In this document: positions 18,039-26,214 of the stretch, one piece after another
Layout: each line of letters begins with the position of its first letter
Position numbering within the stretch: the stretch's first letter is position 1
From: Microbacterium sp. VKM Ac-2870
GTDB taxonomy: Bacteria; Actinomycetota; Actinomycetes; Actinomycetales; Microbacteriaceae
Direction: 5' to 3'
NCBI RefSeq assembly: GCF_015350795.1
Contig: NZ_JADKSH010000003.1
Location: 496,001 to 560,000 of the forward strand
DNA length: 64,000 nucleotides
Notes under the pieces: generated by a model
Told to the model about the DNA's origin: nothing
Databases searched by the model: none
Seen by the model: only the letters and a program-made list of their open reading frames with translations
Program-made: the position numbers and the translations under genes

Positions 18039-18395
18039 TCAGGGGCGCAGGGGCAGCAGCGCCGCGAGATCGGCGCGGGTACCGGACGCGTGGATACGGC
18101 CGGATGCCACGGCATCCGGCCACGCCTGTGCACCGGTCGCGAGGGCGATCCAGGTCGCCGGGTCGGTCTCGACGACGTTGGGCGGGGTTCCCCGCGTGTG
18201 GCGCGGCCCCTCGATGACCTGGACCGCGCCGAACGGGGGCACGCGCACCTCGACCGTGTTGCCGGGAGCCTTCTCCGCGAGCAGCTGCAGCAGGTAGCGC
18301 ACGGCGGTGGCCAGCTCGGTGCGGGCGGGCTCTGCGGAGGCGGCAACCGCAGCCAGGGCGTCGCGACCGTCGTCGGTGGAGATCTTGCGCGCCAT
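18039..18395 (-). CDS. Sterol-carrier-like (SCP2 family) protein
   Basis: This 118-residue soluble protein has a helical first half and a beta-rich core, V-E-V-R-V-P-P-F-G-A-V-Q-V-I-E-G, followed by T-P-P-N-V-V-E-T-D-P-A-T-W, a pattern shared by the actinobacterial 'sterol carrier family protein' found next to purD. Its biochemical role is unknown. It is divergent from purD with 56 nt between the starts. GGAGGC lies directly before the ATG, and TACCGT 6 nt before it could be a -10 box. Confidence 0.75.
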   Translation of the reverse strand: MARKISTDDGRDALAAVAASAEPARTELATAVRYLLQLLAEKAPGNTVEVRVPPFGAVQVIEGPRHTRGTPPNVVETDPATWIALATGAQAWPDAVASGRIHASGTRADLAALLPLRP

Positions 18396-18439
18396 GCCTC
18401 CACGGTAGTCCGTGACGACCGCGGGCAGGCGGCCGTCGG

Positions 18440-18445
18440 TAGGCT
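18440..18445 (+). promoter_or_regulatory. -10-like hexamer before purD (leaderless type)
   Basis: TAGGCT ends 6 nt before the purD GTG at 18452 and no ribosome site lies between them, as expected for a leaderless mRNA. Confidence 0.5.
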
Positions 18446-18451
18446 GACGGC

Positions 18452-19723
18452 GTGCGCATTCTCGTCCTCGGTTCCGGTGCCCGCGAGCACGCCATCCTTC
18501 TGGCGCTGAAGGGAGAGGATGCCGGGCACGAGCTCTTCGCCGCCCCCGGCAACGCCGGCATCGCCGCCGATGCGGCGATCGTCGCCGACCTCGACGCCAA
18601 CAGCCCCGCCGCGGTCACCGAGTACGCCAACGACCGCGCCATCGACCTCGTGATCATCGGTCCCGAGGCTCCGCTCGTCGCGGGGGTCGCCGATGCCCTG
18701 CGCGAGCACGGCGTCCCCGTGTTCGGTCCGGGCCGCGCAGCAGCTCAGCTGGAAGGGTCCAAGGCGTTCGCGAAGCGGATCATGGATGCCGCCGGCGTCC
18801 CCACCGGCCGTGCGACCCGCGCCACGACCCGCGCCGAGGTCGAGGCGGCACTCGACGCCTACGGTGCCCCGCACGTCGTCAAGGCCGACGGACTCGCCGC
18901 GGGCAAGGGCGTCGTGGTGACCGACGACCGCGCCGCCGCGCTCGCGCACGCCGACACCTACCTGCCCACCGGTCCGGTGCTGGTCGAGGAGTTCCTGGCG
19001 GGTCCGGAGGTGTCGCTCTTCTTCGTGAGCGACGGCGACAGCGTGCGTGCGCTCAGCCCCGCTCAGGACTTCAAGCGCGCCTACGACGGCGACGCCGGTC
19101 CCAACACCGGCGGCATGGGCGCCTATTCACCCCTCCCCTGGCTCGCCGACCGGTTCGGTAGCGAAGAGGCGTTCGTCGCGGAGGTCACCCGCACGGTGGC
19201 CGAGCCGGTCATCCGCACGCTCGATGCCGAGGGCACCCCCTTCATCGGTCTGCTCTACGCGGGACTCATCCTCACGAGCGACGGCATCAAGGTCATCGAG
19301 TTCAATGCCCGCTTCGGCGACCCGGAGACCCAGGTCGTGCTCGCACGGCTCACGAGCCCGCTGTCACGGCTGCTCATGTCGGCGGCATCCGGACATCTGG
19401 AGGACGAGCCTGCTCCGACCTTTGCCGACACGGCGGCTGTCACCGTCGTGCTCGCGAGCGCCGGATACCCGGAGGCACCGCAGACCGGCCGGGTCATCAC
19501 GGGCACGGATGCGGCGGCATCCACACCCGGCGTCCACCTCGCACACGCCGCGACCGCCGAGAGTCAGAACGGACTGCTCGCGACGGGCGGGCGGGTGCTC
19601 AACGTCGTCGCGACGGGCGACACGTTCGCCGAGGCTCGGCAGCGCGCCTACGCGGCGATGGGGCACATCGAGCTCGAGGGCTCGCATTTCCGACGCGACA
19701 TCGCCGCCCGCGTCGCCGACTGA
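18452..19723 (+). CDS. purD: Phosphoribosylamine-glycine ligase (GAR synthetase)
   Basis: This 423-residue ATP-grasp enzyme joins phosphoribosylamine and glycine, the second step of de novo purine synthesis. Motifs are M-R-I-L-V-L-G-S-G-A-R-E-H at the N terminus, V-K-A-D-G-L-A-A-G-K-G-V in the ATP-grasp domain, N-T-G-G-M-G-A-Y-S-P and the metal-binding E-F-N-A-R-F-G-D-P-E. Length is normal. It stands alone between the divergent sterol-carrier gene and a convergent exporter, and ends at a strong hairpin. Confidence 0.96.
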   Translation: MRILVLGSGAREHAILLALKGEDAGHELFAAPGNAGIAADAAIVADLDANSPAAVTEYANDRAIDLVIIGPEAPLVAGVADALREHGVPVFGPGRAAAQLEGSKAFAKRIMDAAGVPTGRATRATTRAEVEAALDAYGAPHVVKADGLAAGKGVVVTDDRAAALAHADTYLPTGPVLVEEFLAGPEVSLFFVSDGDSVRALSPAQDFKRAYDGDAGPNTGGMGAYSPLPWLADRFGSEEAFVAEVTRTVAEPVIRTLDAEGTPFIGLLYAGLILTSDGIKVIEFNARFGDPETQVVLARLTSPLSRLLMSAASGHLEDEPAPTFADTAAVTVVLASAGYPEAPQTGRVITGTDAAASTPGVHLAHAATAESQNGLLATGGRVLNVVATGDTFAEARQRAYAAMGHIELEGSHFRRDIAARVAD

Positions 19724-19738
19724 CGACCCGGGCGGCGA

Positions 19739-19759
19739 GGCACGCGCTCAGCGCGTGCC
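19739..19759. terminator. Bidirectional hairpin between purD and MFS exporter
   Basis: Perfect 10-base arms, GGCACGCGCT and AGCGCGTGCC, are separated by one base. The hairpin overlaps the stop codon of the exporter gene (19748-19750) and lies 15 nt after purD. No U-tract is evident, as is common in high-GC actinobacteria. Confidence 0.55.
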
Positions 19760-21232
19760 GAGGTGCGCGGGACGCTGCATGAACAGCACCGCGACGACGC
19801 CGATCAGCATGACGACGGCCGGCAGCAGGATGGTCTGCGCCATGGCGTTGGAGAACCCGTCGACCACGAAGGCGGGCAGCTGACCAGAGCCGAAGTCGCC
19901 GCTCGCGTCTGATGCTCCGGGGAGGTTGGCCTCGAGGCGCGCCTGCATGAAGGCGGCGATGGCCGCCGAGCCGAGCACCGATCCGATGGTGCGCGTCGTG
20001 TTGTAGATTCCGGCGCCGGCGCCCGCCTGACGTGGCTCGAGGTTGCGGGTCGCCGTCGTGGCCAACGGCCCCCACATCCCCGAGTTGCCGACGCCGATCA
20101 TGAACGAGGGCAACAGGAACATCCAGATGGGCGTATCGGCGTGCATCAGCGACGAGTACCAGAACAGCGCCCCGGCGACCAGGAGCAGACCGGGTACGAG
20201 CAGGACGCGCGCGTCGACACGGTCGAGCAGGCGTCCGGTGAGCGGCGAGAGCACGCCGGCGGCGACCGCCATCGGCACGAGCAGCAGCGCCGACTCGGTC
20301 GGCGTCAGGCCGCGGGCCAGCTGGACGAAGAACATCAGTGGCAGCGACATGCTGGTCACCGTGAAACCGACGGTCGCGATCGTGAGGTTCGCGACCGAGA
20401 AGTTGCGCTCACGGAACAGGCCCAGCGGCACCAGCGGTTCGCTGCGCGTGGTGGCCTGCTGCCAGATGAACAGACCCATGACCACGATGCCGCCACCGAT
20501 CATCGTCCAGACCCAGGCGGCCCAATCGAAGTGCTCGCCCTCCTGCAGACCGAAGACGATGAGGAAGAGGCCGATCGCGCTCAGCACCACGCCGACGATG
20601 TCGAACTTGTGCGGGTGGGTCGGGAGGTTGGGCACCAGCACCCAGGCGAGCACGAAGCCGATCACCCCGACGGGCAGGTTGACGAAGAAGATCCATTCCC
20701 ACCCGAGGCCGTCCACGAGCAGGCCGCCGGCCAGCGGGCCGACCAGCATCGCGACGCCCGACGTGGCACCCCACAAACCCATGGCCGCGCCGCGGCGGTT
20801 CGCCGGGAAGGTGCGGGTGATGACGGCCATCGTCTGCGGGGTCATCAGCGCCGCGCCGAAGCCCTGCACCGCGCGGAAGATGATGAGCATCTCGAGGCTG
20901 CCCGACAGTCCGCAGCCGAGCGAGGCGAGCGTGAAGATCGCCAAGCCGATCAGGTAGATCCGCTTCGGGCCGAAACGGTCGCCGAGGCGGCCCGTGATCA
21001 GCAGCGGCACGGCGTACGCGAGCAGGTAGGCCGACGTCACCCACACGACGTTGTCGAGGTTGTTGGTCGACGGATCGAGCGCCGATTTGATGGCGGGGTT
21101 CGCCACCGAGACGATCGTCGTGTCGACGAGGATCATGAAGAACCCGATGACGAGCGCCCAGAGGGCGGGCCATGGGCTGCGTTCGGGAGTGGGCGCGGGT
21201 GCGGTCACGTCGCGCGTGCGTTGTTCGGTCAT
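19748..21232 (-). CDS. MFS drug exporter, DHA2 (14-helix) type
   Basis: This 494-residue transporter has about 14 hydrophobic helices. Motif C-like and motif A segments are visible: V-D-T-T-I-V-S-V-A-N-P-A-I in helix 1 (typical of EmrB/QacA) and G-R-L-G-D-R-F-G-P-K-R between helices 2 and 3. It would use the proton gradient to export hydrophobic or cationic compounds. The ATG overlaps the stop of the PadR gene (ATGA), so the exporter is co-translated with and controlled by that regulator. Confidence 0.9.
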   Translation of the reverse strand: MTEQRTRDVTAPAPTPERSPWPALWALVIGFFMILVDTTIVSVANPAIKSALDPSTNNLDNVVWVTSAYLLAYAVPLLITGRLGDRFGPKRIYLIGLAIFTLASLGCGLSGSLEMLIIFRAVQGFGAALMTPQTMAVITRTFPANRRGAAMGLWGATSGVAMLVGPLAGGLLVDGLGWEWIFFVNLPVGVIGFVLAWVLVPNLPTHPHKFDIVGVVLSAIGLFLIVFGLQEGEHFDWAAWVWTMIGGGIVVMGLFIWQQATTRSEPLVPLGLFRERNFSVANLTIATVGFTVTSMSLPLMFFVQLARGLTPTESALLLVPMAVAAGVLSPLTGRLLDRVDARVLLVPGLLLVAGALFWYSSLMHADTPIWMFLLPSFMIGVGNSGMWGPLATTATRNLEPRQAGAGAGIYNTTRTIGSVLGSAAIAAFMQARLEANLPGASDASGDFGSGQLPAFVVDGFSNAMAQTILLPAVVMLIGVVAVLFMQRPAHLGTR

Positions 21233-21858
21233 GAGCGGGCGGCTTCTCTCTGTGCCAGGTAGCGATCTGTTTTCTCGTGTGATCCCCACACGAAGTCAGG
21301 GTGGGCCAGCCGCTCCAGCAGGGCGGCGAGCCAGTCGTGGTCGGCGGCGAGCAGGGCCCGGTCGCGGTCGACCTCGATGAGGTACTGCTCGATGACGGAC
21401 GGCGGCGCGGCGCTTTCGCGTGCGTGCCGGATGCCGTCCGCGAGATCGTCGCGCGTGCGCGCGAGCGCGGCCAGACGTGTCGAGAGCAAGGCGATGGTCT
21501 CGTCGCGGGCGAGGTTGTGCGCCTCCGCGAGCGCGACGCGGAACTCGGTGGGGCGGTCGAGTCGCGGGAGCTCGCGGCGCACCCAGTCGACGACGGCGGC
21601 GTGGCCGGCGTCGGTGAGCCTGTAGGTCGTGCGCTCAGGTCGGTTGCCGTCGCGGTCGACGCCGATGTCGGCGACCAGGCCGCTCTTCTCGAGCCGGGCG
21701 ACCGTGTGGTACATCGTGCCGTTGGTGACCGAGAGGATGCGGTCGTCGTGACGGTGGCGCATGAGTCGGATCATCTCGTAGGGGTGCATGTCGTCTTCAC
21801 GCAGCAGCGCGAGCACCATGACTCCCAGCGGGGTGAGTCGATCGATCGCGGTCTTCAC
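21229..21858 (-). CDS. PadR family repressor of the exporter operon
   Basis: This 209-residue protein has a winged helix at residues 5-85 (L-T-P-L-G-V-M-V-L-A-L-L, H-P-Y-E-M-I-R-L-M, N-G-T-M-Y-H-T-V-A-R-L-E-K-S-G) and a helical C-terminal dimer domain. GTG 21858 has AAGGGGATGCC in front; longer readings enter unrelated sequence. It is the first gene of a regulator-exporter operon, a common arrangement for PadR proteins that sense the exported compound. A 16-bp palindrome at 21898-21913, 40 nt upstream of the start, is the likely operator. Confidence 0.88.
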   Translation of the reverse strand: MKTAIDRLTPLGVMVLALLREDDMHPYEMIRLMRHRHDDRILSVTNGTMYHTVARLEKSGLVADIGVDRDGNRPERTTYRLTDAGHAAVVDWVRRELPRLDRPTEFRVALAEAHNLARDETIALLSTRLAALARTRDDLADGIRHARESAAPPSVIEQYLIEVDRDRALLAADHDWLAALLERLAHPDFVWGSHEKTDRYLAQREAARS

Positions 21859-21897
21859 GGCATCCCCTTCCTCTGACAACAGATGGTCCGTTTCGAT

Positions 21898-21913
21898 TAG
21901 TCCATGTGGACTA
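21898..21913. promoter_or_regulatory. Palindromic operator for PadR regulator
   Basis: TAGTCCATGTGGACTA has two perfect 7-base arms around TG. On the minus strand it is followed closely by the PadR start and overlaps a TATAGT -10-like hexamer (complement of 21910-21915). Binding of PadR here would shut off its own operon; the divergent gene at 21949 may be affected too. Confidence 0.65.
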
Positions 21914-21936
21914 TACGGTGAATTGTCACGGCGCGC

Positions 21937-21942
21937 TACTGT
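21937..21942 (+). promoter_or_regulatory. -10-like hexamer before the TfoX-like gene
   Basis: TACTGT ends 6 nt before the ATG at 21949 with no ribosome site between, another leaderless-type arrangement. It is 23 nt from the PadR palindrome. Confidence 0.45.
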
Positions 21943-21948
21943 CTCGTC

Positions 21949-22272
21949 ATGACCGCCGACGCCCGCGCCGTCTTCGACGACATCGCCGCCGAGTACATGG
22001 TGCTCCCGGCCGTCGACATCGGACCGATGTTCGGCAGCGAGGGGCTGCGAATCCGCGGCAAGGTCTTCGCGTTCCTGGGCCATCGCGGCGACCTCATCGC
22101 GAAGCTCCCGGAGGATCGGGTCACCGCTCTCGAGGCCACCGGTCGCGCAGAGCGGATGACCATGCGCGATCGCGCGATGCGCGAGTGGGTCTTCGTCGGA
22201 CCCGACGCCGTCGACCTCTGGCCGGATGTCGTCGCCGAAGCCTTCGCATTCGTCGACGAGATCACGCCCTGA
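21949..22272 (+). CDS. TfoX N-terminal-domain/YjbR-like protein
   Basis: This 107-residue soluble protein has the segment G-P-M-F-G-S-E-G-L-R-I-R-G-K-V-F-A-F followed by L-I-A-K-L-P-E-D-R-V. It resembles stand-alone TfoX N-terminal domains, in which a G-G-x-G-L-Y-type loop and a K-L strand are conserved. TfoX itself is a competence regulator in gammaproteobacteria; the stand-alone actinobacterial proteins have no assigned role. The gene is divergent from the PadR operon and is followed 55 nt later by a PH-domain gene. Confidence 0.65.
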   Translation: MTADARAVFDDIAAEYMVLPAVDIGPMFGSEGLRIRGKVFAFLGHRGDLIAKLPEDRVTALEATGRAERMTMRDRAMREWVFVGPDAVDLWPDVVAEAFAFVDEITP

Positions 22273-22327
22273 CGGCGCGAGCGCCGCCACAGCTTATGAC
22301 CCCTGTCCCTCAGAGAAAGAAGGAACA

Positions 22328-22696
22328 ATGGAAACCGCGCCCCTCCTGACCTGGACCCTGCAGCAGGAGATTCCTGTCCCCGCAGACGTGCTGCCCCTCC
22401 TCACTCAGGGCGAAGACGCCGTGGCGTCTTTCAAGACCTTTCGAGACTCAGCGACATTTACGACGCGACGGCTCATCGTGCGCGACGCTCAGGGGATCAC
22501 GGGCAAGAAAGTCGAGATCTACTCCCTGCCCTATTCGGCGATCAACATGTGGTCGTCAGAGAACGCAGGAAAACTGGACTGGAACTCTGAGATCGAGTTG
22601 TGGACCCGCGCCGGGCACATCAAGGTGAAGCTCTCCAAGGGTGCGGACGTGCGTCGTATTGACAGCCTGATCGCCTGGGCCGTCTTGAATCACTGA
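22328..22696 (+). CDS. Bacterial PH-domain protein (YvbH/DUF1696-like)
   Basis: This 122-residue protein is essentially one bacterial pleckstrin-homology fold. The core reads E-D-A-V-A-S-F-K-T-F-R-D-S, F-T-T-R-R-L-I-V-R-D and K-K-V-E-I-Y-S-L-P-Y-S-A-I, then strands with W-S-S-E-N-A-G-K-L-D-W, and a final helix. ATG 22328 has AAGAAGGAACA before it. Its G+C content is visibly lower than that of the flanking genes, suggesting a history different from the neighbours. Function unknown; such proteins may bind peptides or form oligomeric rings. Confidence 0.78.
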   Translation: METAPLLTWTLQQEIPVPADVLPLLTQGEDAVASFKTFRDSATFTTRRLIVRDAQGITGKKVEIYSLPYSAINMWSSENAGKLDWNSEIELWTRAGHIKVKLSKGADVRRIDSLIAWAVLNH

Positions 22697-22713
22697 CCGA
22701 TACCCGCGCCCGC

Positions 22714-22719
22714 GATAAT
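22714..22719 (+). promoter_or_regulatory. -10-like hexamer before purC (leaderless type)
   Basis: GATAAT ends 6 nt before the purC GTG at 22726. This is the best match to a standard -10 box in the window and leaves no room for a ribosome site. Confidence 0.55.
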
Positions 22720-22725
22720 GGACGC

Positions 22726-23676
22726 GTGACCGACGCTTCCGCCTCATCGCCCGCCGCCGACCTGCCCGGCTGGACCCACGTCTACTCGGGCAAGGTGCGC
22801 GACCTGTACCGACCGGCGGTGGACACCGCGGCCGACGCCGCCACCGACCACATGCTCGTCGTGGCCAGCGACCGCGTGAGCGCGTTCGACCACGTGCTCT
22901 CCCCCGGCATCCCGGGCAAGGGTGAGCTGCTGACGACGCTCAGCCTGTGGTGGTTCGATCAGCTCGCCGGCGCCGACGGCGGACGCCGGATCCCGAACCA
23001 TCTCGCCGCCACCCACGTGCTGCGGCCCGAATCCGACGAGCTCGTCGACCTGATCCCGGCCGCAGTCGCCGGTCGAGCCATGGTGGTGCGCAGCCTCGAC
23101 ATGCTGCCGATCGAGTGCGTCGTGCGCGGATACCTCACCGGCTCCGGCTGGAAGGAGTACGTCGCCGAGGGGACGGTGTGCGGCATCCCGCTGCCGGCGG
23201 GGCTCCAGGACGGCGACCGCCTGCCCGAGCCCCTGTTCACCCCCGCCTACAAGGCGCCGATGGGCGAGCACGACGAGAACATCTCGTTCGCCCGCGTCGA
23301 GGAACTCGTCGGCGCCGAGCGTGCCGCGCAGCTGCGCGACCTGTCGCTCGAGCTCTACGTACGCGCGGCAGCGACGGCCGAAGCGAACGGGCTGATCCTC
23401 GCCGACACCAAGTTCGAGTTCGGCGTGGATGCCGACGGCGTGCTCACGGTGGCCGACGAGGTGCTCACCAGCGACTCGTCGCGGTACTGGGATGCCGCGG
23501 CCTGGGCGACGGGCTCGACGCCCGCCGAGCGCATGGCGAGCTTCGACAAGCAGATCGTCCGCGACTGGCTGGCCGCGGCGTGGGACGGGCAGGGCACTCC
23601 TCCCGAGCTGCCGACCGCGATCGTCGAGCGCACCGCGGGCAAGTACCGGGAGCTGCTCGCGAAGCTGACCGCCTGA
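22726..23676 (+). CDS. purC: SAICAR synthetase
   Basis: This 316-residue enzyme joins CAIR and aspartate with ATP to give SAICAR. Characteristic segments are Y-S-G-K-V-R-D-L-Y near the N terminus, S-D-R-V-S-A-F-D, E-C-V-V-R-G-Y-L-T-G-S-G-W-K-E-Y, and L-A-D-T-K-F-E-F-G. It is slightly longer than the E. coli enzyme, as is normal for actinobacteria and yeast-type forms. It ends 13 nt before the convergent mupG gene. Confidence 0.95.
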   Translation: MTDASASSPAADLPGWTHVYSGKVRDLYRPAVDTAADAATDHMLVVASDRVSAFDHVLSPGIPGKGELLTTLSLWWFDQLAGADGGRRIPNHLAATHVLRPESDELVDLIPAAVAGRAMVVRSLDMLPIECVVRGYLTGSGWKEYVAEGTVCGIPLPAGLQDGDRLPEPLFTPAYKAPMGEHDENISFARVEELVGAERAAQLRDLSLELYVRAAATAEANGLILADTKFEFGVDADGVLTVADEVLTSDSSRYWDAAAWATGSTPAERMASFDKQIVRDWLAAAWDGQGTPPELPTAIVERTAGKYRELLAKLTA

Positions 23677-23689
23677 CGCGAGGGGGGTG

Positions 23690-24718
23690 TCAGACCAGAC
23701 GCACCACGTCGCCGGGCCGCAGGTCGTCGACCATACCGCGGTACGGTGCGGCGATCTCCCCGATATGGGCGTGCAGCCCCGTCAGGGGCAGGTCTTGACG
23801 CATGAGATGGACTTCCCCTCGATAGCGTCCGAGCTCATCGAGGTCCATCTGCAGCGACCCCGCGGCGCGGCGGTCGGCGTTGCGCGCACTCGCGGGCGGC
23901 GTCGTCCCGCGCGTGCCCTCCAGACGGAAGGAAGCGGCGGCGTCTTCGATGCGCAGCCGCCAGGCGGCATCCGCGAGGAACCGCGCCGCGCCGTCGAGAC
24001 CGGAGACCGGCAGCGTCACCTCGCCGCTGCGTTCGTACTCCGCGATCCAGTCCAGGTGCTCGGGCAGCAGCGTCCCCTCGGCGCACACGACCTCGACGTC
24101 GGGGCCGAGCCGACGAAGGTTCAGGTACGTGCGCCAGGCCGTGCGGTGGCGGTGCTCCTCCACCGTCGGCAGTCCTCGATGCAGCGGCGCGCGCAACGAC
24201 GTCTCGCCGGGGAGGAAGGCGTACAGGGGCAACCCGCGGTCCGTGAACAGCTCGTTCTGGCTGCGGTAGAACGAGGCAGTGAGGCCGGTCTCGGGCCGGG
24301 GATAGAAGTTGTGCCATCCGACCGGGCGCACGTCGACGAGCTCGTCGAGCAGCGACGCTGTCACGGTGCTCGCATTGACCGCGATCAGGCACCCGGACGC
24401 ACGTGCGATACCACGGATCTCCTCCGGCGTGAAGCCGAAGTCGATCCGCAGCATCCGCACGCCCCAGCTGCGCAGCACGGCTGCTCCGCCGAGGCCACCG
24501 CCCAGCCGCTTGATCGTCACGGGCGAGACATCGGCACAGAATTCCACGCCGTGGTCATGATGCAGTCCGCTGAGGATCGCGCCGAAGCCATCGAGGTCAG
24601 AGCTCTCGGGCAGATGCAACGACGTGAATATGGTCGGCGTCGGCGCGAGGGTGAGCGCCTGCGCCACGACGGCGGCGCGGTCCTCTGGCGCATCGGTGGG
24701 GTAGAGCGAGAACAGCAT
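23690..24718 (-). CDS. mupG: 6-phospho-N-acetylmuramidase MupG (DUF871)
   Basis: This 342-residue protein has an N-terminal TIM-barrel (S-L-H-L-P-E at about 40, V-E-F-C-A-D-V-S-P, L-R-I-D-F-G-F) and a C-terminal cyclophilin-like domain, the arrangement of DUF871. MupG of Staphylococcus aureus cleaves MurNAc-6-phosphate from the disaccharide MurNAc6P-GlcNAc inside the cell. Its start overlaps the murP stop by one base (TGATG), and murQ lies further upstream in the same operon, which strongly supports this role. The operon would thus use the disaccharide as well as free MurNAc. Confidence 0.88.
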   Translation of the reverse strand: MLFSLYPTDAPEDRAAVVAQALTLAPTPTIFTSLHLPESSDLDGFGAILSGLHHDHGVEFCADVSPVTIKRLGGGLGGAAVLRSWGVRMLRIDFGFTPEEIRGIARASGCLIAVNASTVTASLLDELVDVRPVGWHNFYPRPETGLTASFYRSQNELFTDRGLPLYAFLPGETSLRAPLHRGLPTVEEHRHRTAWRTYLNLRRLGPDVEVVCAEGTLLPEHLDWIAEYERSGEVTLPVSGLDGAARFLADAAWRLRIEDAAASFRLEGTRGTTPPASARNADRRAAGSLQMDLDELGRYRGEVHLMRQDLPLTGLHAHIGEIAAPYRGMVDDLRPGDVVRLV

Positions 24719-26184
24719 CAGCTCAACCGCTCGACCATGTGCTCTTTGAAACCGAAGAAATAGGTCAGCACGAAGCCCATGATGTAGGCGATCACGAGTC
24801 CGCCCACGTACCAGAGCCACTGACCGTTCGTGATGACCGCGGTCATGAGCACGCCGGACAAGCCCAGCGCACCCGCCCCGAATCCACCGGTCGCCTGGAT
24901 GCCGAAAGCCACGAATGCGCCTCCGAATCCGCCCCCGAGGCAGGCGGTGATGAGCGGGTAGAACAACGGCAGCGAAACGCCGTAGATGAGCGGCTCTCCC
25001 ACGCCGAGCACACCGATCGGGAGGGCGGCGCGGATGATGCTCTTCAATCGGGCGCTCTTGGTCTTGACGTAGATCGCGATCGCCATGCCGACCTCGCCGG
25101 CGCCGGCCATGGCGAGCACGGGGAGCAGCTGCGTGTAGCCGTGGTCGGCGATGAGTTGCGCGTGGATGGGGGTGAGTCCCTGGTGGATGCCGAGCATCAC
25201 GAGGGGCAGGAAGAGAGATGAGAGCAGGTATCCGCCGATCACCCCGCCGCGTTCGAGGGCGAAGTCGATGAGCACCCAGTCGATGCCCTGCATCAAGAGT
25301 CCGGCGATCGGCATGATGACGAAAATGCAGACGGCGGCACCGACGAGCAGGGTCACGACCGGCACGACGAACAAGTCGAGCCAGGCCGGCACGTGCTTTC
25401 TCACCCACTTCTCGATGACGGTGAACAACCACGCCGTCACGATGACGCCGATGATGCCGCCCAGCGCCGGCTTGAGGTCGCCGAAGAGCGGGATCGACAG
25501 CGGCTGCGCAGGGATGACGGTGCCGTCGGCCGCTGTCGAGGCGGGGATACCGGCGAGTGCGGGCAGGTACGACACGGCGCCCGCGATCAGGCCGAGCACC
25601 GGCGTACCCCCGAACTCCTTGGCCGTGTTGTACCCGACGAGCAGGTTCAGCGCACCCACCACGATGGAGCCGAGCGCCGCGAAGGCCAGGAACCAGGGGT
25701 TTGCCGCGACTCCGGGGGCGATGAGCTTCCAGACGTTCGCGATCGCCACGATGAGGCCGCAGGCGATGAAGCCGGGGATGATCGGGATGAAGATGTTGCC
25801 GATGTGACGAAACAGCGCGTGCACGCCGGTCTTCTGCCGGGCCTTCACCTTCTGCGTGTTCTTGGTCTGCAATCGACGCAGGTCGTCCACTGCGCTCAGG
25901 GGTGCGTCGGCATCGGCATCCACCGGTGCGGAGCCCTCGAGCCCGGTCTCGACGGCGAACGCGTCGCGCAGACGCTGAGCGTGACCGGGGCCGACGACGA
26001 CCTGCAACTGGTCGCCGTCGACGACGCCCATCACGCCGTCGAGCTTCTTGAGCGCATCGACGTCCACCCGGGAGGGGTCGATGATCTCGAGACGCAGACG
26101 GGTCATGCAGTTCGTGAAGGAGGAGATGTTCTCGCCGCCTCCGACGAGGGAGAGGATGTGGCGACTGAGGTTCGGGTAATCCAC
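24718..26184 (-). CDS. murP: PTS transporter EIIBC for MurNAc or MurNAc-GlcNAc
   Basis: This is a 488-residue fused EIIB-EIIC of the glucose family. The B domain (1-85) carries the phosphorylated cysteine C26 in S-F-T-N-C-M-T-R-L-R; a charged linker follows; the C domain (from about 115) has eight or more helices and P-L-I-Y-G-V-S-L-P-L-F. No EIIA domain is attached, so a shared EIIA-Glc must supply phosphate. Placement between mupG and murQ makes a muropeptide-derived amino sugar the likely substrate, taken up as its 6-phosphate. GTG 26184 has AAAGGAA in front. Confidence 0.88.
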   Translation of the reverse strand: MDYPNLSRHILSLVGGGENISSFTNCMTRLRLEIIDPSRVDVDALKKLDGVMGVVDGDQLQVVVGPGHAQRLRDAFAVETGLEGSAPVDADADAPLSAVDDLRRLQTKNTQKVKARQKTGVHALFRHIGNIFIPIIPGFIACGLIVAIANVWKLIAPGVAANPWFLAFAALGSIVVGALNLLVGYNTAKEFGGTPVLGLIAGAVSYLPALAGIPASTAADGTVIPAQPLSIPLFGDLKPALGGIIGVIVTAWLFTVIEKWVRKHVPAWLDLFVVPVVTLLVGAAVCIFVIMPIAGLLMQGIDWVLIDFALERGGVIGGYLLSSLFLPLVMLGIHQGLTPIHAQLIADHGYTQLLPVLAMAGAGEVGMAIAIYVKTKSARLKSIIRAALPIGVLGVGEPLIYGVSLPLFYPLITACLGGGFGGAFVAFGIQATGGFGAGALGLSGVLMTAVITNGQWLWYVGGLVIAYIMGFVLTYFFGFKEHMVERLS

Positions 26185-26214
26185 GGTGATTCCTTTCGAG
26201 ATGTCGGGGTCGGC

